This document shows positions 1 through 7,920 of a stretch of DNA of 37,757 nucleotides, one piece after another. The stretch lies in contig JAFTTJ010000022.1 of assembly GCA_017466825.1 (NCBI GenBank), positions 1 through 37,757 on the forward strand, written 5' to 3'. The translations under genes and the position numbers were made by a program. This stretch comes from Clostridia bacterium. Its GTDB lineage: Bacteria > Bacillota > Clostridia > Christensenellales > Borkfalkiaceae. Below the pieces are notes generated by a model. It saw only the letters and a list, made by a program, of their open reading frames with translations. It did not search any database and was not told the DNA's origin. The stretch's first letter is position 1, and every line of letters begins with the position of its first letter.

Positions 1-37
1 TATTTAAAAATATATTTTTAATCAAGGAAGCACGAGC

Positions 38-1141
38 ATGAAAATTATCGTAAACGGAAACGACCTTTCACAAGCAGTTATGAAGGTTTCAAAGGCAATC
101 AGCATTAAAACCACTAACCCCGTTTTAGAAGGAATTAAACTCTCGGTAAAAGGGGATAATCTTACTTTATCCGCAACCGATTTACAAATAGCAATTGAAA
201 AGTCGATAGTAAGCGACACTTTTATGGAAGGACAAACCGTCGTTCCCGGTAAAATCTTTGCCGAATTCGTTAAAAAACTTGAAAATGAAGAACAAGTAGA
301 ACTCGTTTTGGAAGGGGACGGTAAACTTAAAATAGTTTACGGCTCGAGCGAAGTATTTTTATCAGTTCTTCCTGCTGAACAATTCCCGTCTATTGAAAAG
401 ACGGTAAATGAAAACGCCTTTTCTCTTTTACAAAAAGATTTTAAAGACCTTATAAACAAGACCGTTTTTTCTTGCTCTACTGATGAAAGCAGACCTATTT
501 TAAAGGGATGTCTTTTTGAAGTTGCCGACGGCGAACTAACTTGCGTCGCTATCGACGGTTTCCGCTTGGCGGTAGCAAAGAAAAAGATTAAAGATTATAC
601 GTCTAATTTCAGTATAGTCGTTCCTGCAAGATCTCTCAATGAAATTTGCAGGCTTTTAGAAAACGACGAAGAAGAAATAACCTTCGTAAACGAAAAGAAC
701 AACTTTATGATTGAAGTTGAAGGTACGGTATTTATAACCCGTCTTTTAGAAGGTAATTTTGTAAATTATAAGCAAATTATACCGAGCGATTTTATAACCA
801 CCGTTCAAGTTAGCAGAAACGGATTTTTAAACAGTTTAGAAAGGGCTAACGTCGTTGCTAAAGAGTCTAAAAATATAGTTAAACTCGACATTAAAGAAAA
901 CTATATAAACATTTCGGCTAATAGTGAAAGCGGTAACGTAAATGAAAACGTTATTATAAACCTTGAAGGTAAAGACCTTTCGATAGCCTTTAACTCAAAG
1001 TTTATATGCGACGCTTTAAAAGCGGCTGGCGACGAATTCGTTAATATTTACTTAAACAGCCCCATTTCACCTTGCGTTATTAAACCTTATTCGGGCGAAG
1101 AATATCTCTATTTAATTCTTCCTATCCGTATAAATTCTTGA
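38..1141 (+). CDS. dnaN: DNA polymerase III beta subunit (sliding clamp)
   Basis: The product is the ring-shaped clamp that tethers the replicative polymerase to DNA and recruits other replication and repair proteins. The 367-residue length is normal for the family. The sequence starts MKIIVNGNDLSQAVMKVSKA and ends in the LILPIRIN region, both typical of three-domain clamps. The ATG at 38 has an AAGGA Shine-Dalgarno sequence 8-9 bases upstream. In Firmicutes dnaN normally follows dnaA at the origin, so dnaA and oriC probably lie just left of the window; that is inference. No terminator is visible before the rpmH promoter. Confidence 0.97.
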   Translation: MKIIVNGNDLSQAVMKVSKAISIKTTNPVLEGIKLSVKGDNLTLSATDLQIAIEKSIVSDTFMEGQTVVPGKIFAEFVKKLENEEQVELVLEGDGKLKIVYGSSEVFLSVLPAEQFPSIEKTVNENAFSLLQKDFKDLINKTVFSCSTDESRPILKGCLFEVADGELTCVAIDGFRLAVAKKKIKDYTSNFSIVVPARSLNEICRLLENDEEEITFVNEKNNFMIEVEGTVFITRLLEGNFVNYKQIIPSDFITTVQVSRNGFLNSLERANVVAKESKNIVKLDIKENYINISANSESGNVNENVIINLEGKDLSIAFNSKFICDALKAAGDEFVNIYLNSPISPCVIKPYSGEEYLYLILPIRINS

Positions 1142-1167
1142 AATATCGTAAAAGTTAATAATTAAAG

Positions 1168-1196
1168 TTGACAAAAGGCCGTAAAAAAAGTATAAT
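1168..1196 (+). promoter_or_regulatory. Sigma-A promoter for the rpmH-rnpA-yidD operon
   Basis: TTGACA (1168-1173) and TATAAT (1191-1196) are perfect consensus hexamers with a 17-base spacer. The leader to the rpmH start is about 105 nt. A strong promoter here is usual for the L34 gene. Confidence 0.9.
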
Positions 1197-1309
1197 TGCA
1201 AAGCAAACTTTTAAAAAAGAATTTTTCTTAGCGAGCGCGGTAAAAATTTTAAACCGAAAGTTAAGTTAAAGATAAAAATAAGAAATAATATAAAAAAGGA
1301 AGTACTATT

Positions 1310-1444
1310 ATGAAAAGAACTTATCAACCCAAAAAGAAAACCAGAAACAAGGTTCACGGTTTTAGAAAGAGAATGGCAACCACCAGCGGAAGAAAGGTAT
1401 TAAAGAGAAGAAGAAATAAAGGTCGTAAAAGACTTACTTACTAA
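1310..1444 (+). CDS. rpmH: 50S ribosomal protein L34
   Basis: The gene encodes 44 residues, beginning [18 protein letters not shown] and ending [11 protein letters not shown], the highly basic L34 sequence. L34 is a small protein of the large ribosomal subunit. The ATG follows AAGGAAGTACTATT, a good Shine-Dalgarno. The stop is 2 bases before the TTG start of rnpA, the usual tight coupling of these two genes. The gene is short and easily missed by length-filtered ORF calling. Confidence 0.97.
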   Translation: MKRTYQPKKKTRNKVHGFRKRMATTSGRKVLKRRRNKGRKRLTY

Positions 1445-1446
1445 AA

Positions 1447-1764
1447 TTGATTTATAGACTAAAAAGGAAGAGCGATTTTGATAAAATCTTTAAAAACGGA
1501 AAGAGATGTTACGCAAACTCGCTCATGATGCTTTATTTTAAGTCGGACTGTTTAAAAATAGGCTTTTCGGTAAGTAAAAAACACGGAAAAGCCGTTGTTA
1601 GAAACAGGATAAAAAGATTGCTCCGCGCTAGCGCGCGTAAAGTTTTTAAAGGTTTAAATAGTTGTCTTTACGTAGTTTTTTTGCCCAAAGTGCAAGAAAA
1701 CTATTCCTTTAAGGAATACTTAAATGATATGACCTATTTAGTAAAAAAGGAAAACCTTAAATGA
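1447..1764 (+). CDS. rnpA: Ribonuclease P protein component
   Basis: This is the protein subunit of RNase P, which cooperates with the catalytic RNA in tRNA 5' maturation. The 105-residue protein has the N-terminal YRLKRKSDFDKIFKNGKR block and the RNR signature within KAVVRNRIKRLLR, both diagnostic. The start is a TTG two bases after rpmH, which places the conserved YRLK at the N-terminus. No strong Shine-Dalgarno is seen, so translational coupling to rpmH is likely. The last four bases overlap yidD. Confidence 0.95.
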   Translation: MIYRLKRKSDFDKIFKNGKRCYANSLMMLYFKSDCLKIGFSVSKKHGKAVVRNRIKRLLRASARKVFKGLNSCLYVVFLPKVQENYSFKEYLNDMTYLVKKENLK

Positions 1765-2009
1765 GTATTATTAATAAATTATTGATAAAAATACTCAAAT
1801 TTTATAAAAAATATATTTCTGCAGGGTTAAAATCAGGTTGTATTTTTACACCTACTTGCAGCGTTTACGCCATAGAAGCGCTTGAAAAACGAAATTTGTT
1901 CGTGAGTATAGGGCTTATTATTTGGCGTATTCTTCGTTGCAATTCTTTAAACAAAGGTGGGTTTGATCCTGTGCCGGATAGTCCGGAAGTTGTTAAGTGG
2001 TTACTCTAA
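1761..2009 (+). CDS. yidD: YidD membrane protein insertion efficiency factor
   Basis: An 82-residue member of the YidD (DUF37, haemolytic domain) family, thought to assist YidC-dependent membrane insertion at the inner face of the membrane. The conserved core is seen: FYKKYISAGLKSGCIFTPTC followed by SVYAIEAL, and the GGFDPVP motif near the C-terminus. Its ATG overlaps the rnpA stop as ATGA. Position between rnpA and yidC is the standard bacterial order, although here a 536-base gap separates it from yidC. Confidence 0.95.
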   Translation: MSIINKLLIKILKFYKKYISAGLKSGCIFTPTCSVYAIEALEKRNLFVSIGLIIWRILRCNSLNKGGFDPVPDSPEVVKWLL

Positions 2010-2060
2010 TTTTAAAGGTTTATCTACTTCGTTAGCCTGCGTTACTGTATCGCCTTCAAA

Positions 2061-2096
2061 ACCTTGGTGACCGTCAAGGTCTACCAAGTCTTTTTA
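2061..2096 (+). terminator. Intrinsic terminator after yidD
   Basis: Stem CTTGGTgACC / GGTctACCAAG around loop GTCAA is followed by TCTTTTT. It would end the rpmH-rnpA-yidD transcript. The apical ACC-N5-GGT-CTA resembles the hairpin of the tandem repeats at 35.4 kb. Confidence 0.65.
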
Positions 2097-2130
2097 GGAT
2101 CACGAGCGCGTCGCAAATCGGCTAAAAATC

Positions 2131-2155
2131 AAACGGCAACCAAAGGTTGCCGTTT
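2131..2155. repeat. Perfect hairpin, 11-bp stem and 3-base loop
   Basis: AAACGGCAACC and GGTTGCCGTTT pair perfectly around AAA. There is no U-run after it, so it is either an extra terminator-like stem or a repeat remnant. Confidence 0.6.
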
Positions 2156-2234
2156 AGACCTAAAAGCCGTTTGCTCCTTTTCCCAAAAATTCTTTTGCAG
2201 AGCAAAATTATTTTCGGGATAGTGTTAAAGCATA

Positions 2235-2305
2235 CCGTAGGGGAGGGGCTTGCTCCTCCTATCAAACGAAGACTTTATTGGGCGGAGTTCAGCCTCGCTC
2301 CTACG
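2235..2305. repeat. Inverted-repeat element, copy 1
   Basis: The left arm (2235-2260, core GTAGGGGAGGGGCTTGCTCC) and right arm (2281-2305, GGCGGAGTTCAGCCTCGCTC then CTACG) are imperfect inverted copies of each other. Each has a diverged counterpart at 32256-32290 and 32391-32417. This looks like a small dispersed non-coding element (REP- or MITE-like). Confidence 0.65.
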
Positions 2306-2361
2306 AAATATTATTAGGCAAAATTTTCCTATATATTTAGAAAAAGGAAATTAAAAAACTG

Positions 2362-2377
2362 CTTTTCACGTGAAATA
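2362..2377. promoter_or_regulatory. Candidate parS site 1
   Basis: CTTTTCACGTGAAATA matches the Bacillus-type parS consensus TGTTTCACGTGAAACA at 13 of 16 positions, including the central CACGTG. It lies between genes, near dnaN. ParB is encoded at 26639. Confidence 0.55.
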
Positions 2378-2450
2378 ATTTTTTTTAAAAAAAATTAAAA
2401 CTAAAAAACCGTTCGGTTAAAATAAGCAAAATTTAAAAAAGTATATAATA

Positions 2451-2534
2451 AAAAAGACTTTTTAAGAGTTTACACGATTTCAAAACGTAATTTTTTGCGT
2501 TTTGAAATTTGTCGTTTTATTTTATAGTCTTTTT
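2451..2534 (+). promoter_or_regulatory. Structured yidC leader with two nested inverted repeats
   Basis: A TATAAT at 2444-2449 (no good -35) precedes an outer stem AAAAAGACT (2451-2459) / AGTCTTTTT (2526-2534). This encloses a 10-bp stem TTTCAAAACG (2478-2487) / CGTTTTGAAA (2498-2507). The Shine-Dalgarno AAAGGAG starts immediately after the outer stem, so folding could influence translation of yidC. Confidence 0.5.
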
Positions 2535-2545
2535 AAAGGAGAATA

Positions 2546-4222
2546 ATGGGTTTAATCAATTTATTGACGTCTATCTATTTTCCGTCGCTAGGCAATTTAA
2601 GTGAAATTGCTATCGAAAACGATTGGATATGTCAAGTTATTAACTGGCTTATTACCTTCGTTGGCGACGTGGGACTTGGTATTATCGTCTTTACCGTAAT
2701 TTTAAAACTTATAACCCTTCCGCTTGACATTTTTTCGAGAGCGTCTACAAAAAAGAACGCTTTAAAAATGGAAATGATGAAGGACGACCTTGAAAAACTT
2801 AAAAAACAATACAAAAACAACGAGCAACTCTATCAACAAAAGATGATGGCGCTCTATAAAAAGAACGGCTACTCTGCTTTTTCGGCTTGTTTGCCAACGA
2901 TAGTTACACTCGTATTCTTTATAATAGTTATCGGCGCATTTAACTCTTATTCAAGATTCGCTGATAAAGCCGTTTTCGTAAAGATGGGTAGCGCTTACGA
3001 CGAAAGTTTAAACGAATTCGTCGACGACGGTATTTTAATTAAAGAAGACGGTACTAGCGCTTATAAACTCAATATTAACAAGGCTATTGAAAACAAGAAT
3101 TTCACCGCTTATTTTAACGGTTATTCCGAAGGTCAAAGCAATATTGAAATTGAAACTTATTCTTTGAATTGGGATTTGTTTTTACAAGATAAAACCCTTT
3201 TAGAAACATACCCCAAACTTAAAGAGTATTTAAACGAAGAAGTAACTTCTTTAAACGAATCTAACGGCGACCTTTTAAACAGAATAAACTCCCTTTGCCA
3301 CGATTATATTATCGATAGATTTATGATGAACGGCGGTGACGTGGACGCTCTTTTAGGCGAAGGCGTTATTAGAAAGGACGAAGTTAAAAACGAAGAAAAC
3401 GAAGTTATAACCACCTATTTATATATTAGAGATATCGAAGGCTTTATAAAAAAAGTTGAAACTAACGAACATTTAATAAAGTATTTCGACGTTGAAAAGA
3501 AAGAGATAAAACACGGCGTTATTTTAGACGAAAGTTCTGAAATAAGGTACGTTTTTGAAGATTTTGGTAAAAATTTTGTTTGCGCTCAAGCAATAACCTT
3601 TATCGGTGAAGAATATAAGGAAAACGTTGTTCTTCCCGTTGCAAGAAAGGCTTCTGCCGACGCTTACGAAAAAAACGCTTCCCGTTCGGTAATATTCCCA
3701 TGGGTTAAAAACCTTTGGGTAGTAGACAGTCCGTTTAGTAGAGCAATCCCCACTATTCAAGACCTTGAAAATTCAATCGGCGCTGAAAATATGGGTAGTT
3801 TGAAAGACGAAAACGTTTACAACGAACTTACCGCAGGTTTAGCAAATTATAAAGAAACCGGTTTTGGAAAGGGTAACGGTTGGTTTATACTAGTTGCGCT
3901 TTCAATACTCACTATGCTTGGTTCTACCCTTATTATGAACAAGCAACAAAAAACGCAGATGGAACTCTCGTCAGTCGACGGAGAAAATTCGACAGCCGCT
4001 TCCACCCAGAAAATGATGACCTGGATGATGCCCATAATGTTCGGTATATTCGCATTTATTTACTCTGCAGCATTTTCAATTTATATGATAACGAGTTCAC
4101 TTCTCTCAACTGGTTTTACCTTGCTCATTAACTATTTAGTTGAACTTTCTTTCAAAAAGAAACTTGAAAAGGAAGCCGAAGAAAAAGCAAGTAAAGCCAA
4201 GTACGGTAAAAGAAGAGATTAA
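2546..4222 (+). CDS. yidC: YidC/Oxa1 membrane protein insertase with a large extracytoplasmic insertion
   Basis: The product inserts and folds membrane proteins, alone or with SecYEG. The 5-TM core is readable: TM1 about 28-60, a charged cytoplasmic hairpin at 64-107, TM2 about 111-133, TM3 446-464, and TM4/TM5 490-540 with the MPIMFGIFAF block. A basic C-terminal tail follows. At 558 residues it is about twice the usual Gram-positive length. The extra is a roughly 310-residue segment between TM2 and TM3, predicted outside the cell, where typical homologues have a short loop. The groove position usually occupied by arginine in TM1 appears to be Lys54. There is no lipobox. ATG 2546 follows AAAGGAG. 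The jag gene follows after 33 bases, as is usual. Confidence 0.93.
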   Translation: MGLINLLTSIYFPSLGNLSEIAIENDWICQVINWLITFVGDVGLGIIVFTVILKLITLPLDIFSRASTKKNALKMEMMKDDLEKLKKQYKNNEQLYQQKMMALYKKNGYSAFSACLPTIVTLVFFIIVIGAFNSYSRFADKAVFVKMGSAYDESLNEFVDDGILIKEDGTSAYKLNINKAIENKNFTAYFNGYSEGQSNIEIETYSLNWDLFLQDKTLLETYPKLKEYLNEEVTSLNESNGDLLNRINSLCHDYIIDRFMMNGGDVDALLGEGVIRKDEVKNEENEVITTYLYIRDIEGFIKKVETNEHLIKYFDVEKKEIKHGVILDESSEIRYVFEDFGKNFVCAQAITFIGEEYKENVVLPVARKASADAYEKNASRSVIFPWVKNLWVVDSPFSRAIPTIQDLENSIGAENMGSLKDENVYNELTAGLANYKETGFGKGNGWFILVALSILTMLGSTLIMNKQQKTQMELSSVDGENSTAASTQKMMTWMMPIMFGIFAFIYSAAFSIYMITSSLLSTGFTLLINYLVELSFKKKLEKEAEEKASKAKYGKRRD

Positions 4223-4255
4223 AATAAGCCCCAAAAAGGGAAAAAAGGAGAAAAA

Positions 4256-5053
4256 ATGGCTGAATTTATTGGCAAAACTGTTGACGAAGCAGTTGAAAAC
4301 GGTCTTAAAGCGCTCGGCGCTAGTAAAGAAGACGTAGTTATTAAAGTTTTAGAAGAGCCCGTAAAAGGCTTTTTAGGTATCGGCGCTAAACCCGCAAAAG
4401 TAGAAGTTTGCGTAAAGCCTAGCGACGGGCAAAGAGCGGTTGACTTTTTGAAAGGTCTTTTCGACCTTATGGACGTAAACGCAAAATGTAACGTTTCTAG
4501 CGAAGAAGAAAAGATTATCATAGACGTTATTACCGATAATTCTTCTTCACTTATCGGTTACAGGGGCGAAGTTTTAGACGCTATTCAAAATTTAGCGGGC
4601 GCTGTTGCAAATATCGGCAGAGACGAATATCGCCGTGTAGTAGTAGACTGTGAAGGTTATAGAGAAAAGAGAGAAGAAACTTTAAAATCTCTTGCTCAAA
4701 AACTCGCTGCAAAGGCAGTAAGAACGGGAAGAAAGGTTACTTTAGAGCCTATGAATCCTTACGAAAGAAGAATTCTTCACTCTGCTCTTTCCGAGCATCC
4801 TGACGTAAAAACTCAATCGGAAGGCAAAGAGCCCAATCGTTTCGTCGCTATTATCCCCAACAACTTAAAGCCTTTTGACAAAGGCGCAAGGCGTGACGAC
4901 CGTCGTGGTCAAAAAGGTGGTTATAGGGGCGGAAAAGGCGACAGGCGTGACGATCGCCGTGGCTCAAGAGATTCTGCTCCCCGCCAACCAAGACCTAAAA
5001 CAAGCGGATTTGGAACTTTTCTTGGCAATAGTATGAAAAAGGATAACGAATAA
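4256..5053 (+). CDS. khpB: Jag/KhpB RNA-binding protein (Jag-N, KH, R3H)
   Basis: A cytoplasmic RNA-binding protein (KhpB/EloR/Jag) that in other Firmicutes works with KhpA in controlling cell elongation and division. The Jag-N domain is at 1-52 with KGFLGIGAKPAKVEV. A KH domain around 80-130 contains the GxxG loop as GYRG (101-104). An R3H domain follows with PMNPYERRILHSAL (165-178). The tail from about 205 to 265 is rich in Arg, Asp and Gly, with two RRDDRRG blocks that probably add nonspecific RNA affinity. AAAGGAG lies upstream of the ATG. Position after yidC is conserved. Confidence 0.95.
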   Translation: MAEFIGKTVDEAVENGLKALGASKEDVVIKVLEEPVKGFLGIGAKPAKVEVCVKPSDGQRAVDFLKGLFDLMDVNAKCNVSSEEEKIIIDVITDNSSSLIGYRGEVLDAIQNLAGAVANIGRDEYRRVVVDCEGYREKREETLKSLAQKLAAKAVRTGRKVTLEPMNPYERRILHSALSEHPDVKTQSEGKEPNRFVAIIPNNLKPFDKGARRDDRRGQKGGYRGGKGDRRDDRRGSRDSAPRQPRPKTSGFGTFLGNSMKKDNE

Positions 5054-5088
5054 TAGTCTTTTATTATAAGAAAACAACTTAAAAAAAT

Positions 5089-5124
5089 TATATCCGCAAA
5101 GCACTCTTTGCGGATATTTTTTTA
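5089..5124 (+). terminator. Intrinsic terminator of the yidC-jag operon
   Basis: A perfect 12-bp stem (ATATCCGCAAAG / CTTTGCGGATAT) has a CACT loop and is followed by a run of T. It separates the conserved origin block from the genes that follow. Confidence 0.92.
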
Positions 5125-5129
5125 GTTTA

Positions 5130-5158
5130 TTGACAATAAAAAAAATATATAGTATAAT
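5130..5158 (+). promoter_or_regulatory. Sigma-A promoter for the LRR lipoprotein operon
   Basis: TTGACA (5130-5135), 17-base spacer, TATAAT (5153-5158): a perfect consensus. The leader is about 60 nt and ends with AAAAGGAGC before the ATG. Confidence 0.9.
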
Positions 5159-5224
5159 TTAAAAAACTCTTATTTATATAATAATGAAAGAAAGGGTTTA
5201 AATCCTTTAAAAAAGGAGCAAGAA

Positions 5225-7252
5225 ATGAAATCGAAAGTTATTAAAATTTTAATATTATGTCTTACGGCAAGTTTGTCGTTTTTCCTATTTTCATGTTCGC
5301 TTGAAATTTTTAAAACAACGGTGGCGCAAAGCGACGGTTTTAAATTTGTTCTTGACGAAGAAAAAGACGTTTATAAAATAAGCGAAATTTACGAAGAAGG
5401 GCTTTCACACGTAGAAATCCCGTCTACCTTTTGCAATAAACCCGTCGAAGAAATTTCCGCCAAAGCATTTTTTAATACCACACTCAATAGTAGCATAAAA
5501 TCGGTATTTATTCCTGCGAGTATAAAGGTTATAGGAAGTGGCGCATTTGCCCATTGCCCCAATCTTGAAAGTTTTGTCGTTGACGAAGAAAACCCACACT
5601 ATAAGTCGATTAACGGCAATTTATACGACATAAACGGCACTACGCTAATCCATTATGCGATAGGCAAAAAGGACGATAGTTTTGATATTCCTGATAGCGT
5701 TAATACTATTGGTGATTTCGCTTTTGCAGGTTGTGAAAATTTAAAAACGATAACTATGAGCAACCGCGTTAAATACATAAAAGAAGCCGCCTTTGCAAGT
5801 TGCGAACATTTGCAGGATTTAACATTGAGCAGTCTTTTACAATCTATCGGCAAAGGCGCATTTTCGTCGTGTAGCACCTTTAAAGAAATCATTTTGCCTA
5901 ACGATTTGAAAGAGATAGGAGAATACGCTTTTTATAATTGTAAAAATATAAAAAGTATTAAAATTCCAGACTTAGTAAGAAGTGTAGGTAAAGGAACTTT
6001 TGAGTTTTGCGAAAATCTTGAAAGTATAAATTTGTCTAATATAGTATATATTTCGGAAAACTGTTTTCATGGGTGTAAAAATCTTAAAAACGTAGACTTG
6101 CCCGAAACCATTATGTCAATACAAAGAAAAGCTTTTTCAAACTGTATTAGTTTAACAGAGATAAATATTCCAAACGAAACGTCGAAAATTTATAATAACG
6201 CATTTTTAGATTGCTATAACTTAACGAAAATTCGCCTAGGAACAGGGCTTGAATCGATAGATTATATGGCTTTTAATGGTTGTTATAGGTTAGTTGAAGT
6301 TGTAAACGATTCAAAAATGTTCATAAAAAAAGGATCTGAAGAAAACGGTGGTGTCGCGCTTTACGCCTTAGCCGTTTATAACTCAATCGAAGATTATCAA
6401 ACGAAAATTGTCAACGACGGCGATTTTATATTATATAATGAAGAAAGCGAGAGCGTTTTGATAAATTATACGGGCAATGAAAACGCCGTAGTTATTCCTT
6501 CGTACGTTACTAAAATAAATGCTTACGCATTTTACGATTGCAATAAAATATATTCTCTCGTTATTGGCGAAAAAGTCAATACAATAGGCGCGCAGGCTTT
6601 TGAAAAGTGTTTTAGATTAGTGGAAGTCGTAAGTAATTCGCCTTATATATCCTTGAAAAAGGGCGCAACTGAAAACGGCGGTGTCGCGCTTTACGCCCTA
6701 GACGTTTATAACGCAAGCGAAGACTATCAAACGAAACTTAGTAAAATTGATGGTTTTATCCTTTTTACTGACGGAAATGAAAAGATTTTAATCGATTATA
6801 ACGGTGAAGAAACTAATTTAATCGTAGAAGATTTTACTAAAATAAACGACTACGCCTTTTATGCAAACAAAGATCTAACTAGCGTAGAAATAGGTGATAA
6901 AATTACTGAAATAGGCGTGAGTGCCTTTGAATATTGCAGTATAAAAACGGCTAAGATAGGCGACGGCGTGAAAGGGGTTGGCGACGGCGCTTTTAGGTGG
7001 ACGTTCGCATTAAAAAATATCGTCGTTGGCAAAAGCGTAACTAATTTTGGTGATGAAGCCTTTAGGGGTTGCGATATTGAAAACGTCTACTTTAAAAATG
7101 ACGAATCAAACGGTAATATTTCACTCGGCACAGTCAACTTTACTTACGAAAAGGCAAATAAGTATTATTATCGAGAAGACAAGTCCGAAATTCCGTTTTG
7201 GGGTGGAAACTATTGGCATTACGGCGCGGACGGACAAATCGAAATTTGGTAA
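5225..7252 (+). CDS. BspA-type leucine-rich-repeat lipoprotein
   Basis: A 675-residue surface lipoprotein. The N-terminus is a signal peptide ending in the lipobox LFSC (Cys at about 24). The body is a series of Treponema-type LRRs (LRR_5) of about 23 residues with the pattern IGxxAFxxCxxLxxIxIPxx. A pair of longer modules at about 352-460 and 461-568 share blocks such as RLVEVV, ENGGVALYAL and YNxxEDYQTK, so the protein grew by internal duplication. BspA-type repeats commonly mediate adhesion or matrix contact in gut and oral bacteria; the ligand here is unknown. It is first in a run of genes ending at the 9802 terminator. Confidence 0.88.
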   Translation: MKSKVIKILILCLTASLSFFLFSCSLEIFKTTVAQSDGFKFVLDEEKDVYKISEIYEEGLSHVEIPSTFCNKPVEEISAKAFFNTTLNSSIKSVFIPASIKVIGSGAFAHCPNLESFVVDEENPHYKSINGNLYDINGTTLIHYAIGKKDDSFDIPDSVNTIGDFAFAGCENLKTITMSNRVKYIKEAAFASCEHLQDLTLSSLLQSIGKGAFSSCSTFKEIILPNDLKEIGEYAFYNCKNIKSIKIPDLVRSVGKGTFEFCENLESINLSNIVYISENCFHGCKNLKNVDLPETIMSIQRKAFSNCISLTEINIPNETSKIYNNAFLDCYNLTKIRLGTGLESIDYMAFNGCYRLVEVVNDSKMFIKKGSEENGGVALYALAVYNSIEDYQTKIVNDGDFILYNEESESVLINYTGNENAVVIPSYVTKINAYAFYDCNKIYSLVIGEKVNTIGAQAFEKCFRLVEVVSNSPYISLKKGATENGGVALYALDVYNASEDYQTKLSKIDGFILFTDGNEKILIDYNGEETNLIVEDFTKINDYAFYANKDLTSVEIGDKITEIGVSAFEYCSIKTAKIGDGVKGVGDGAFRWTFALKNIVVGKSVTNFGDEAFRGCDIENVYFKNDESNGNISLGTVNFTYEKANKYYYREDKSEIPFWGGNYWHYGADGQIEIW

Positions 7253-7273
7253 AAGACAAAAATCGGGGTAAAA

Positions 7274-7876
7274 ATGGAAAATAAGTTTAGGGTAAAAGAT
7301 ACTGATATAATCGCCATAAAAGAGTTGGCGGAAGAACTTAAAAATTTCGGCGTCGACGGCTACGAGTACTATTATCAAGAAGAAAACTCAAAGGTGCCCT
7401 TTTTTAAGATAACCAAGCCCTTTAAAAAGGAAAAGGATTCCGACCCGGACGAGCATGAAATTTTTATTGATATCGACCTAAACGCCCCCACGCCCGAGTA
7501 TACCGTTTGCGGACTTTTATGCCACGAACATTTTTTAGAGCCGAGCCAAGCAGTCCGCCTTGTAAAGGGAATGATTGACGGAATTATTGCGGAAGTCGGG
7601 CTTGTTTATCACAATATGAAGGCGTCGTTTTTTATAGTAAATAGGGGTGAGCCACAAAAAAACGTCGCTACTATTGACGAAAACGCGCAGTTTATTACCC
7701 AAAGACTTTTTGAAGGCGCAAAATTTACGGGATTTCACAATCATATTTTATTTAACGGTTCTTTTACAAATTATCTATATTGCGACCATAATAGTCAACT
7801 GATTTTTAAAGGCGTTCAAGTGTATTTAGTGTCGGCTATCTTAGGGGAACACCCCGAGTATTATATTATTCAATAA
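7274..7876 (+). CDS. Conserved-looking protein of unknown function
   Basis: I do not recognise this 200-residue protein. It has no signal peptide or membrane segment and is predicted to be cytoplasmic. Its N-terminal third is strongly charged and its C-terminal half has aromatic and His-rich stretches such as GFHNHILFNGSF and YLYCDHNSQLIF. The base composition and codon use match the neighbours. It starts 21 bases after the LRR gene, with GGGGTAAAA before the ATG, and is followed 19 bases later by the YigZ gene, so it is probably co-transcribed. The His and Cys positions do not form a motif I can name. Confidence 0.7.
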   Translation: MENKFRVKDTDIIAIKELAEELKNFGVDGYEYYYQEENSKVPFFKITKPFKKEKDSDPDEHEIFIDIDLNAPTPEYTVCGLLCHEHFLEPSQAVRLVKGMIDGIIAEVGLVYHNMKASFFIVNRGEPQKNVATIDENAQFITQRLFEGAKFTGFHNHILFNGSFTNYLYCDHNSQLIFKGVQVYLVSAILGEHPEYYIIQ

Positions 7877-7880
7877 CAAC

Positions 7881-7920
7881 AAAAAGTGGGGCTATATGTC
7901 GATTAACGGTTATTTTCGCG
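7881..7920 (+). repeat. 40-bp dispersed element, copy over the YigZ start codon
   Basis: It starts AAAAAGTGGGGCTATATGTC and matches the copy at 18567 at 33 of 40 positions. The ATG of the YigZ gene lies inside it, so the element supplies both the G-rich ribosome-binding region and the first codons. Confidence 0.6.

Larger units (their letters stand above)
2010..2545. other. Hairpin- and repeat-rich gap between yidD and yidC
   Basis: No credible gene is seen in this 536-base gap. In order it holds a terminator-like hairpin (2061-2096), a perfect 11-bp-stem hairpin (2131-2155), an imperfect hairpin around 2187-2221, an inverted-repeat element (2235-2305), a parS-like site (2362-2377) and a structured yidC leader (2451-2534). 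Confidence 0.8.

Noticed and set aside
1-37. oriC/DnaA boxes at the left edge
   Set aside because: No TTATNCACA box was seen in the short sequence before dnaN; the origin is more likely outside the window.
4140-4337. 65-codon ORF across the yidC-jag junction
   Set aside because: It lies in another frame of the two clearly identified genes and has no independent start signal.
5605-5632. Dispersed-element-like string TATAAGTCGATTAACGGC in the LRR gene
   Set aside because: It encodes the common LRR motif YKSINGN, and the flanks do not match the element, so protein constraint explains it.
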